From positions 1 through 61,842 of the forward strand of contig JAWOBE010000213.1 of the NCBI GenBank assembly GCA_046498185.1: a stretch of DNA of 61,842 nt, in the 5' to 3' direction. The position numbers and the translations under genes were made by a program. The DNA is from CAYXDR01 sp046498185. Lineage in GTDB: Bacteria; Desulfobacterota; DSM-4660; Desulfatiglandales; Desulfatiglandaceae. Positions 1-7,398 of the stretch are shown here, in pieces. Positions within the stretch are counted from its first letter, which is position 1, and the number at the start of each line of letters is the position of its first letter. The notes below the pieces were generated by a model, which saw only the letters and a list, made by a program, of their open reading frames with translations, searched no databases and was not told where the DNA came from.

Positions 1-156
1 AATCTTGAAGAACTGTTCGCGGATCTCGAAATCAAAGGATATGAAGCAATTTCTCCAACTTCTCATACTGAACGGGTACTGCCGGGTTTCAGAAAATTGA
101 TAAAAATGGACAATCTGCCGGAAAAAATTCAACTGGCTTTGGAGAAATGTTCATGA
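1..156 (+). CDS. C-terminal end of an unidentified protein (partial)
   Basis: The first frame is open from the window edge to a TGA at 154-156, giving the last 51 residues of a protein that begins outside the window. The tail is charged, probably helical, and ends in LALEKCS. No catalytic motif is visible in this fragment. It points toward the minus-strand response regulator that ends two bases downstream, so the two genes are convergent with almost no space for a terminator. I do not recognise the family. The frame could be an accident, but the amino-acid composition is ordinary for coding sequence and the stop sits exactly at the gene boundary. Confidence 0.5.
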   Translation, partial: NLEELFADLEIKGYEAISPTSHTERVLPGFRKLIKMDNLPEKIQLALEKCS

Positions 157-157
157 T

Positions 158-664
158 TCAACAAAATCCAACTGAATTTTGTGGCCATAGATATTTTTCT
201 ATTAAAGAAAGGCTATTCTGACGGCCAAAAATAAAATTTTGTCTGTATTGTTTATTTTTGCCTTTCCCTTTAAAACCATGTTTTTTAGGGCTCCTAATTC
301 TTTTTTGTACTTGAAAGCTAAAGATGTCTTCTATCTTTTTAATAACTACGTCCGGATAAATATCCTTGATGACATAACCATCCGCTTCGGCGAGGCGGGG
401 ATCGCCGACAAAATTGTCATAGGGGGTGACAATGAGGACTGGAAGGTGGGGGGCTTCCAGCTTGATCCGGTGAAGCAAATCCCATCTTTCAAACCCATTT
501 AAATAAAGCTCGAGCAGAACCATATCGGACCTGCCCGATCGTAGCTCCTCCATGGCATCCTCGGCCTCTTTAAGACATATAACACGATGTCCCTCCATGG
601 ACAGGTCTTCTGCAAGCAGTTCCCCTAAATGGGGCTGATCATCTATAATTAGAATGTTAACCAT
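158..664 (-). CDS. Receiver-domain protein with Glu at the phospho-acceptor site
   Basis: A 168-residue protein made of a CheY-like receiver (about residues 1-115) and a basic, Lys/Arg-rich tail without a recognisable DNA-binding domain. The acidic pair (Asp8, Asp9), the conserved Thr (Thr80, in LIVTPYD) and the Lys (Lys100, in YVIKD) are present. The residue that should be the phospho-acceptor Asp is Glu52, in VLLELYLNG; the codon at 509-511 reads GAG on the minus strand. In receivers a Glu here is often taken as a mimic of, or block to, phosphorylation. It lies about 230 bp downstream of the NarL-type regulator on the same strand and may be the last gene of that sensory operon. It is probably a phosphorylation-independent or constitutively switched receiver; that is inference. 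Confidence 0.85.
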   Translation of the reverse strand: MVNILIIDDQPHLGELLAEDLSMEGHRVICLKEAEDAMEELRSGRSDMVLLELYLNGFERWDLLHRIKLEAPHLPVLIVTPYDNFVGDPRLAEADGYVIKDIYPDVVIKKIEDIFSFQVQKRIRSPKKHGFKGKGKNKQYRQNFIFGRQNSLSLIEKYLWPQNSVGFC

Positions 665-895
665 GACTTTTCCCCCAGTTTTGCTTATGGTATCTTTTGG
701 AAGGGACTTTGTCTATCGGGAGTAATCTTGTTTGGAATACTTTATTTCGGATATTTTTCTAAGTGCTTTCGGAAGCAAAAAGAACAATTATGGGGATGAA
801 AAAAAGATCAGCATCCAGATATGGGAATAAAAACATAGCTCATACTATATGCTGTATATTTGCCTGGTGGGAGAGGAAAAGGTCTAGGAAATATC

Positions 896-1594
896 TTAGA
901 CCTCAATAAGGCCTTTTTTAATTGCGATCTTGGTAAGCTGGGCTACGGATGAGACTTCCAGTTTTTCCATGATATTGTACTTATGGGTCTCCACGGTCTT
1001 GGGGCTGATACAGAGACGTACGGCGATTTCCTTCGGGATTAAGCCGTCGGCCAGAAGAGCGAAAATCTCTTTTTGGCGAACTGTCAGTTGTGCAATCCCG
1101 TTTTGCATCCTCCTGACTTCAGCCAGATCTCCCATGGTCAGGGCGTCCAATTGATCCTGGAGTACCTTCCGAACACTACTGCTGAAGTAAGTGCCCCCAT
1201 CCCTGACCACTTTTACAGCCTGAATTAGTTCTTTTATGGGTTCGCGCTTGAGAATATAAGCGCTTACGCCAATCCTGAAAAGCGATGTGATATATTCCCT
1301 GTCCGAATACATCGTGTAGATGAGCACATGGATCCGCTCCTTCCATGCCTTGATTTCATGCGCGGCGTCCATCCCTTTCATGTTGGGCATGGAGATATCC
1401 ATAATCGCCATGTCGGGATTAAGGGTTTTCACCTGTTTAACGGCTTGAAGTCCGTCCAGGGCCGTTCCCACAACCTCAAAACCGGGCTCTTTTTCAAGCG
1501 CCCTGATAATCCCCTCTATGACTGCGGGGTGGTCATCCACGATAAGGATTTTTGTTTTGTCGCTACCCGAACTCATTGTAATTTTCTGCGCCAT
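896..1594 (-). CDS. NarL/FixJ-family response regulator
   Basis: A 232-residue two-domain response regulator. The receiver (about 14-130) has acidic pocket Asp20/Asp21, phospho-acceptor Asp66 (MAIMDISMPN), Thr94 and Lys116, so it looks phosphorylation-competent. A linker leads to a LuxR-type helix-turn-helix (about 165-232) with the typical LTVRQKEIF and SPKTVETHKYNI segments. It should bind DNA as a dimer and control transcription. It starts 27 bp downstream of the stop of the sensor-kinase-like gene and is almost certainly its cognate partner, as HisKA_3 kinases are usually paired with NarL regulators. Target genes cannot be told from the sequence. The first ATG is used; an internal ATG at residue 7 is an alternative. 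Confidence 0.95.
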   Translation of the reverse strand: MAQKITMSSGSDKTKILIVDDHPAVIEGIIRALEKEPGFEVVGTALDGLQAVKQVKTLNPDMAIMDISMPNMKGMDAAHEIKAWKERIHVLIYTMYSDREYITSLFRIGVSAYILKREPIKELIQAVKVVRDGGTYFSSSVRKVLQDQLDALTMGDLAEVRRMQNGIAQLTVRQKEIFALLADGLIPKEIAVRLCISPKTVETHKYNIMEKLEVSSVAQLTKIAIKKGLIEV

Positions 1595-1621
1595 GATGCA
1601 GGCCTCTTATTTAATCGGTAT

Positions 1622-2998
1622 CTACGCCGTTACTGCCGTTCCCTTGCCAACCCGCGATTCGACACGAAATGTGCCGCCAACCTGAACTACCCTCTCATTC
1701 ATAATCATAATGCCAAGCCTCTCCCTTCCTTTCTTTTCGATTCTCATGTTTTCATAATCGAACCCCATGCCGTCATCTTCTATGGCTAACAAAATGAAAT
1801 GTTCATTTCCGTTCAGATGAATATAGATATTATTTGCCTTGGCATATCTGATGCAATTCGTTATCGACTCCTGAACAATTCGATAGGCAGTTAAAGCCTT
1901 TTCCTTGGGTATCTGCAAGGGGATCCCCTCTGTGTTAAGATGGATTTTAAAAATGGATTGCTTCCTGATTTTATTCAGCATGTTTCTAATGGCCGGGACA
2001 AGACCGAGATTATCCAATATGTGCGATCTCAAGTTGCCGGCCAGGCCACTGACATAATCCATTGTTTCAGTGACAGTGCTTTGGAGTTTTTCTATTTCTT
2101 CCACTTTAATGAGCACCTGCCCACTTGAATTTTGTATCAGGAAACCAAGTTCCATATTGAGCTTTGTCAGTTTCTGCCCGAGATCGTCATTAAGGCTCAT
2201 GGCTATATCCTGTCGCTCACTTTCCAATATTTCCACCAGCTTTTTTGACATATATTTACGACGTTCCTGCTCCTTCAGGATTTTCTTGCTCTGTAATTTC
2301 AGATCAGCTTCGAATTTCTTGTCTCTGTCAATTTCCTTGCGCAATTTTTCATTCAACTCTTCCAGTTCAGCCGTTCGCTCCTGCACACGCGCTTCTAGTA
2401 AATCATGGGCCTTATGAAGGGCTTCCTGGTCCTGTTTTTGTCGGGTGATGTCGGCAATGGCAAATTGCCACCGGCTGAAACGGCCCTGTTCATCAAACCC
2501 GGCTCCGAGTTCGAGCCGGGCATCGATTATGCGGTCATCTTTTCCGGTAAGCCGCAGCTCAAGACTGTCTTTGGCGTCTTTGACGCTGGATTCGCTGACC
2601 TTTTTAATCCCCGCAAAATAGGTGGGCAGGTCCTCCGGATAAACCCGATTTGAAAATTTTTGACCTGCCAGGTAGCGCCGCGGACCTTGGAGCAGGTCGG
2701 CAGCGGCTGAATTGGCACGTTCGATCGTCCCGTTTCTATCTAAGGTCACAAATCCCACCGGGGCGAATTCATAAAATTTGAAGTATTCGTCATGGGCGGC
2801 TTCAAGCTCCTTGGCGGCTCGCTGCAGTTCTTGGTTCTGCAAATCAAGCTCGACTTGATGAACCTCAAGCTCATGGAAAAGTTCCAGAAGTCCGTGTTCC
2901 GTTAATTCGGCTTTTTTCCCATTTACCTCCTTCAGGATGGTTTCGGCGCGCTTACGCAGGCCGGCAAAATCTTCTGTGGCGGATCTGCTTTCGCTCAT
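1622..2998 (-). CDS. PAS sensor kinase of the HisKA_3 (NarX-like) type lacking the catalytic His
   Basis: Starting at the ATG at 2996-2998, which overlaps the upstream stop as ATGA, the product is 458 residues. Order: an N-terminal coil with HELEVHQVELDLQNQEL, a PAS domain (about 65-185, motif FAPVGF), a long coiled coil (about 190-260), the HisKA_3 dimerisation helix, and a HATPase_c domain to the C-terminus with N-box (SITNCIRYA), G1 box (DDGMGFD) and G2-like RERLGIM. No membrane segment is seen, so it should be cytoplasmic. In the dimerisation helix the usual LHDxLGQ motif reads LNDDLGQ: Asn270, codon AAT at 2189-2191, replaces the phospho-accepting His. It therefore cannot autophosphorylate at the normal site and may act as a pseudokinase, phosphatase or ATP-driven switch for the adjacent NarL regulator. 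An open frame continues upstream to 3133, but the ATGA coupling argues for 2998. Confidence 0.88.
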   Translation of the reverse strand: MSESRSATEDFAGLRKRAETILKEVNGKKAELTEHGLLELFHELEVHQVELDLQNQELQRAAKELEAAHDEYFKFYEFAPVGFVTLDRNGTIERANSAAADLLQGPRRYLAGQKFSNRVYPEDLPTYFAGIKKVSESSVKDAKDSLELRLTGKDDRIIDARLELGAGFDEQGRFSRWQFAIADITRQKQDQEALHKAHDLLEARVQERTAELEELNEKLRKEIDRDKKFEADLKLQSKKILKEQERRKYMSKKLVEILESERQDIAMSLNDDLGQKLTKLNMELGFLIQNSSGQVLIKVEEIEKLQSTVTETMDYVSGLAGNLRSHILDNLGLVPAIRNMLNKIRKQSIFKIHLNTEGIPLQIPKEKALTAYRIVQESITNCIRYAKANNIYIHLNGNEHFILLAIEDDGMGFDYENMRIEKKGRERLGIMIMNERVVQVGGTFRVESRVGKGTAVTA

Positions 2999-5625
2999 TT
3001 GTCTTCCTTTTGCAAATTTTTTTCCCTTAACCGCTCGCTTTCCGCCTGAACCTCCTTCTGGGCGTCGATATTGATAAAGGTGAGCACCGTGCCCTCGATC
3101 CGGTTGTGGATGTTGCGGTGAATCATGATGCACATTCGATACCAGCGCCCGTCCCGGGTTTGGACCTCGTCCTCGACGGCGGAAAGCGTGTCGGCCACCG
3201 ATTTGATTTTTTGCGGTAGATTGTCGATTTCCAGGTTGTGAGAGATATGCGAAATGGGTCGGCCGGTGTCGGTATCAACCAGGTTGATCAGCCTTGCGGC
3301 CTCCGGCGTGAACCGCTCGATAGTAAGATCGCTGTTTAAAAACAGGATGGCGATTTTCGTGTTGTTCAACACGTCGGTAATGGCGGCATACGCCTCGGAA
3401 AGCATTTCATTTTTGTTTTGCAACTGGGCGTTTACCGTATTGAGCTCCTCGTTGAGAGACTGAAGTTCTTCCCCTGAAGACTCGAGTTCTTCGTTGGTGC
3501 TCTGAAGCTCCTCGTTTGCCGAGTACATCTCTTCATTCGACGTTCTAAGCTCTTCCATGACGCTTTTGTAATCTTCCTGGATCTTCATCAACTCTTGTTC
3601 AAGCTCCATGTTCCGCCGGAGGAGATCCTCGGGTTCATCCTCTGCCGGCGGCCTTGCCGATGTTTCTTCAGCTGGGTTGCGGACAGGTTCAAAAAGAACC
3701 ATGAAGGTGTTTTCCAGCGCCGACGGTGCGTTCAAGGGGGTTACCGTCAGATCGATCTCCTTGAATTCGCTGTTGGTCTTGACCCGTACCCGTTGCCGGC
3801 GAGTTTCCTTTTTCGAAGCACGCGCCAGTCGCATAGCGAAAAAGAGTGCTGAACGAAGGCCTTCCCGGGCCATGCTTGAAACATCCAGGTCCTGCTTTCC
3901 CTCGGGAAGCTCCAGGTAATTTCCGGTCCGGCCGTGCACATGGAGAATCCTGCCGGCCTGGTCGACAATTACGCAGCTTGGGGTGTGGTTTTTCAGCAGC
4001 AGCCTTTCGGTGGCCTGTGCGATGTCTGAAGATTCCCGGGGTTTGCCATGACGGACGGGGTGAATGTATTGCGCCTTTGCATCCGGCCTTTTTCCTCGGA
4101 AGGGAAATTCAATCGTGGGCCGCACGGTGATAGGGCCCTCTTTTTTTCGGTATATGCCGTGTTTCTTATCCAGTGCGTTGAAAAACCCGGCGAAGCGGCC
4201 GGGGGTTTCCGAAGACCCCAAAACCAGCACCTCTGCTGGCTTCAGGCTGTAGTGCAGAAGGGGAATCAGCCTGTTTTGTGCCTCGGTTCCGAGATAGATC
4301 AACAGATTGCGGCAAAATAAAAGGTCGAGTTGTGTAAACGGGGGGTCCCGCAGGATGTCTTGAACCGCAAACACCACCGGTTCTCTGATCTCTTTTTTAA
4401 CCCGGTACCGATTCCCGTCTTTTATGAAAAACCGATCGAGCCGTTCCGCGCTGACTCTCGCGGCGATGTTCTGAAGATAGACGCCTCGCCGGGCATTGTC
4501 TATGGCCTTCGGGTCGATATCAGTGCCGAAGAGCTGCATGCCGCATCGCATTTTGTGCGCTTCCAGGTATTCGCTGATGACCATGGCTCCCGAGTAGACT
4601 TCTTCTCCGGCGGCACAGCCCGCAAACCAAACGCGCAAACGCTCATTCTCGTTCCGGCGGACAAAAAGCTCCGGCAGCACTTTTTTCCGGAGAAGGCTAA
4701 ATGTTTCCGGGTCCCGGAAAAACTCCGTCACCCCGATCAGAAAATCCTGAAAAAGGGCCTTGATCTCATGGTCGTTGCGGTGGAGATAATCGAGGTATTC
4801 AGCGGCGGTTTTACTGCGGGTAACGCTCATTCGCCGCTCGATGCGCCGGATCAGGGTGCTTTTTTTGTAATGGGAAAAATCGTGCCCGGTGTTTTGGGCA
4901 AGGAGCTTGAGGATGGGGTCTAACGATTTCGGGATCTCTTTACCCCCCCCCCACGCATTTCCAAGGTGTCTTCGAGGTTGGCGGGGCGCTCGAAATAGCT
5001 GATCAACTGTGCGGGCATCCGGGCAGGTTCCAGGATAAAATCGACCATACCGGTTTCAATGGCGCTTTGGGGCATCCCGTAATGTCCCGCCGAGGTCTCG
5101 GCCTCGGCCAGGATCACCCCTCCGGCCTCCTTGATCAGCCGCAGGCCTTGGGTGCCGTCCGTGCCCGTTCCGGACAAAATAACACAACCGGCAAGCTCGC
5201 CGCAGGCTTTGGAAAGGGATTCCAAAAAGCGATCGATAGGCAGGTGCAGCCTGTTTTTTCGCTCTATGGTTTTTAAGTGAAACTTGCCCTGATCCATGAC
5301 AAGATCCCTGTTCGACGGGGGTAAACAGACCGTGTTCTGCTCTGGGGGCTGGCCATCCTCGACGGTTTTTACCGTTATGCCGGACTTTCTGTTTAGAATA
5401 TCCGGCAGGAGGCTGGTCCGTCCGTTCCGGATCCGTGTGGGAGATGACCACAAATGCCATGCCGCAGTCTTGCGGCACATTGGATAGAAAGGCCTCCAGA
5501 GACTTTAACCCACCCGCCGATGCCCCCAGGCACACGATGGGAAAGGAATCAGTAGCCCTCTTTTTCCGGGAGCCGGAGGTCTTTTTCTTTGCGCCGGGTG
5601 TTGCCTTTTTCTTCTCGTCGGACAT
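2995..5625 (-). pseudogene. CheB-CheR-PAS hybrid signalling protein split by two frameshifts
   Basis: Three open segments together encode one CheB methylesterase-CheR methyltransferase-coiled coil-PAS protein like the intact paralogue at 15002-18091. Segment 1 starts at ATG 5625 and carries the CheB nucleophile motif (GASAGGL) and the His (ISHTDPER). It runs out of frame at a doubled 4-mer, TCCGTCCG at 5417-5424. Segment 2 (to a TAG at 4920-4922) carries the rest of CheB, including the catalytic Asp motif GTGTDGTQG, and ends after a G10 run at 4943-4952. Beyond it, segment 3 is open to 2995. It supplies CheR (DFLIGVTEFFRDP, AGCAAGEEVYS, FCRNLLIYL), a Glu/Asn-rich coiled coil and a PAS domain, and its own first ATG is at 4830. 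The stop overlaps the kinase start. It is either a decaying gene, a phase-variable gene, or an artefact of sequencing errors at the two repeats; the 4-bp duplication makes simple phase variation less likely for the first break. Confidence 0.85.
4943..4952 (-). repeat. G10 homopolymer at the CheB-CheR junction (frameshift site)
   Basis: Ten C on the plus strand (ten G in the coding sense) lie at the border of the CheB and CheR segments. With 8 or 11 G the CheB frame would read on through GKEIPKSLDPILK into the CheR frame; with ten it stops at 4920-4922. Runs of this length are prone to polymerase slippage and to sequencing error. Confidence 0.9.
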
Positions 5626-5806
5626 CAAAAAACCTTTGACATCATGTTTTTTTACAATTTGAGACGCGTCTTTGGAATACTGCCGATTTTTAAAACAATT
5701 ATAACAAGATTGGGCTAAATACAATATATTTTTCAAAGGCATTAGAAAAGGGGGACAGGAGATTAAAAATTAATCCCTAATCTGAGCGATTCTGTTTGTA
5801 AATATC

Positions 5807-5879
5807 CGTCATTCCGGCGGAGGCCGGAATCCAGGAGGTAGAAGCATCGACATGGATTCCGGCCTCCGCCGGAATGACG
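5807..5879. repeat. Perfect 27-bp inverted repeat, dispersed REP-like element
   Basis: Arms at 5807-5833 and 5853-5879 are perfect reverse complements separated by 19 bases. The arm core (GTCATTCCGGC family) recurs at about 10942, 22558, 31953, 32003, 33294, 36675 and 41996 in this window. It sits upstream of the SLOG-like gene and between divergent genes, so it could form a strong hairpin in either transcript. Confidence 0.9.
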
Positions 5880-6068
5880 TTGAGGGACTTTCCCGATAAC
5901 AAATCGCTCAATTTAGGTAAAATTGTTATAAACCTGGTTGCAATCTTAAAAACCTGGCTTATTATAATGAGTTACCCCGTTGTCAGTGTGGCAACGGGCA
6001 TTTTTTTTCAAGGCAATCAAATATTATATAGCCAATTAAGGCAGAGAAAATTCAAGGAGATTAAAAAG

Positions 6069-6623
6069 ATGAACGATCGTGCTCAGATTACTTTATACAG
6101 TGGAGGACACAGGGGGGCCGAGGCGGAATTCGGACGGCTGGCCGAAAAATGGGGAATTTCTGAAGTCAATTTTACTTTCGAAGGCCACAGTATAGAGCGG
6201 AGCAGAGGAGTCAGGGTCCTGAGCCCTGTAGAACTCGACAAGGGAAATGTCAGTATGGAAATTGTCTCCACACGCATGGGACGAAACTTCTCAAAGGTCG
6301 ATAAAATCAGAAAAGTGATCCAGTCAATTTTTCATATGGTCAATCATGGATATTATGTAATTGCCATCGGATGGATTCAGCCTGATGGTACGGTCAAAGG
6401 GGGAACCGGCTGGGCAGTTGAACTGGCGAAAATCTTTAATCGTCCGATCAGTGTGTATGACCAGGATCAAAAACAGTGGTTCGCATGGAAAGACAATAAA
6501 TGGACCCCCGAACTTCCTGAAATCAAAGGCAGCACATTTGTGGGAACCGGAACACGAAACCTTACTGAGGATGGCCGCCAAGCGATTGTCGATCTTTATG
6601 AAAGGTCTTTCGGACCCGCCTGA
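6069..6623 (+). CDS. SLOG/LOG-like Rossmann-type protein, function unknown
   Basis: The start at ATG 6069 is preceded by AAGGAGA at 6054-6060 with eight bases of spacing; the longer open frame upstream runs through a repeat and is unlikely to be translated. The product is 184 residues. Near the N-terminus is SGGHRGAEAEFG, in the middle KGGTGWAVELAK, and near the C-terminus FVGTGTRNLTEDGR. This layout of glycine-rich turns plus a Glu after the first turn resembles SLOG-superfamily nucleotide- or ligand-binding domains. No signal peptide or membrane segment is visible, so it should be cytoplasmic. It is monocistronic, convergent with the wrbA operon. The substrate is unknown; the family assignment rests on motif pattern only. 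Confidence 0.65.
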   Translation: MNDRAQITLYSGGHRGAEAEFGRLAEKWGISEVNFTFEGHSIERSRGVRVLSPVELDKGNVSMEIVSTRMGRNFSKVDKIRKVIQSIFHMVNHGYYVIAIGWIQPDGTVKGGTGWAVELAKIFNRPISVYDQDQKQWFAWKDNKWTPELPEIKGSTFVGTGTRNLTEDGRQAIVDLYERSFGPA

Positions 6624-6710
6624 TGACCAACATTTTACAGCAGGTAACCCAGGATCATAGTCCGGACCAGGACGGCAAAAAACACGTCCATCCCTGAGTT
6701 TGGAACATGA

Positions 6711-6731
6711 GGGCAGGTTCGGTACCTGCCC
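6711..6731. terminator. Hairpin between convergent genes
   Basis: An 8-bp stem (6711-6718 with 6724-6731) and a 5-base loop lie between the convergent SLOG-like gene and wrbA. There is no clear U-tract on either side, so it is a plausible but weak bidirectional terminator. Confidence 0.4.
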
Positions 6732-6771
6732 CCCCGGCAATGAGTCATGAAGCCATTAATGTAAGGATAAA

Positions 6772-7386
6772 TTAAGCACGAATCTTAACCGCAAGGTCTG
6801 CAACTCGCCGGCCGAGGGCACTGGCGATTTCGAGATCCTCTCTGGCGGGATTCAATTCATTTTGCTGGCCTGCCAACGTGGTCGCACCGTATGGAGTTCC
6901 ACCCCGCCCTTCAGTGTGAAGCATACCCGGAGTCGAATAGGGTACTCCGGCAATGATCATCCCCAGATGAAACAGGGGAATCATTGATGCCAGCAGTGTT
7001 GTTTCCTGACCGCCATGGGTTGTGGCCGTAGAAGTAAAAAGACCGGCCGGTTTTCCTTCCAGAGCACCTTCCATCCAAAGTTCAGCAGTGGAATCGAGCA
7101 ACCTTTTCATCTGGGCGATCATATTTCCATAGCGGGTTGGCGTACCCAACAGAATGCCGTCTGCATTCCGGAGATCGTCCAGTGTACATACCTGGATTTC
7201 CTTCTGTTGCTCCCACACAGGTCGGGCAAATTCATCGGACTCGATTCGCTTGACTTCGTCCTCGAACTCTTCGGCACGACGAAGCACCGCTTCACATTCT
7301 TTCACTGAATTAATTCCTTCGGCCGCTGCCTGGGCCATCTTCATAACATGGCCGTACTTGGAATAGTAAACGACTAAAATTTTCAT
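6772..7386 (-). CDS. wrbA: WrbA-type NAD(P)H:quinone oxidoreductase
   Basis: A 204-residue flavodoxin-fold protein that covers the whole WrbA family length. The N-terminal FMN-phosphate loop (VVYYSKYGHVMKMA), the GTPTRYGNM segment and the STATTHGGQETTL segment are all typical of WrbA, which binds FMN and reduces quinones by two electrons to limit semiquinone and oxidative stress. It is cytoplasmic. A strong AAGGAGG lies just before the ATG at 7386, within the end of the upstream solute-binding-protein gene, whose stop is only 12 bp away. It is therefore the last gene of an operon with the BCCT transporter and binding protein. This links a redox-protective enzyme to osmolyte uptake, but the reason for that pairing is unknown. 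Confidence 0.96.
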   Translation of the reverse strand: MKILVVYYSKYGHVMKMAQAAAEGINSVKECEAVLRRAEEFEDEVKRIESDEFARPVWEQQKEIQVCTLDDLRNADGILLGTPTRYGNMIAQMKRLLDSTAELWMEGALEGKPAGLFTSTATTHGGQETTLLASMIPLFHLGMIIAGVPYSTPGMLHTEGRGGTPYGATTLAGQQNELNPAREDLEIASALGRRVADLAVKIRA

Positions 7387-7398
7387 GGAACCTCCTTT

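Noticed and set aside
1622..3133. Longer kinase frame beginning at 3133
   Set aside because: The extra 45 residues overlap the CheR-PAS coding region and are low-complexity; the ATG at 2998 is coupled to the upstream stop.
5874..6068. N-terminal extension of the SLOG-like protein
   Set aside because: The extension starts inside the inverted repeat at 5807-5879, and a strong ribosome site lies directly before ATG 6069.
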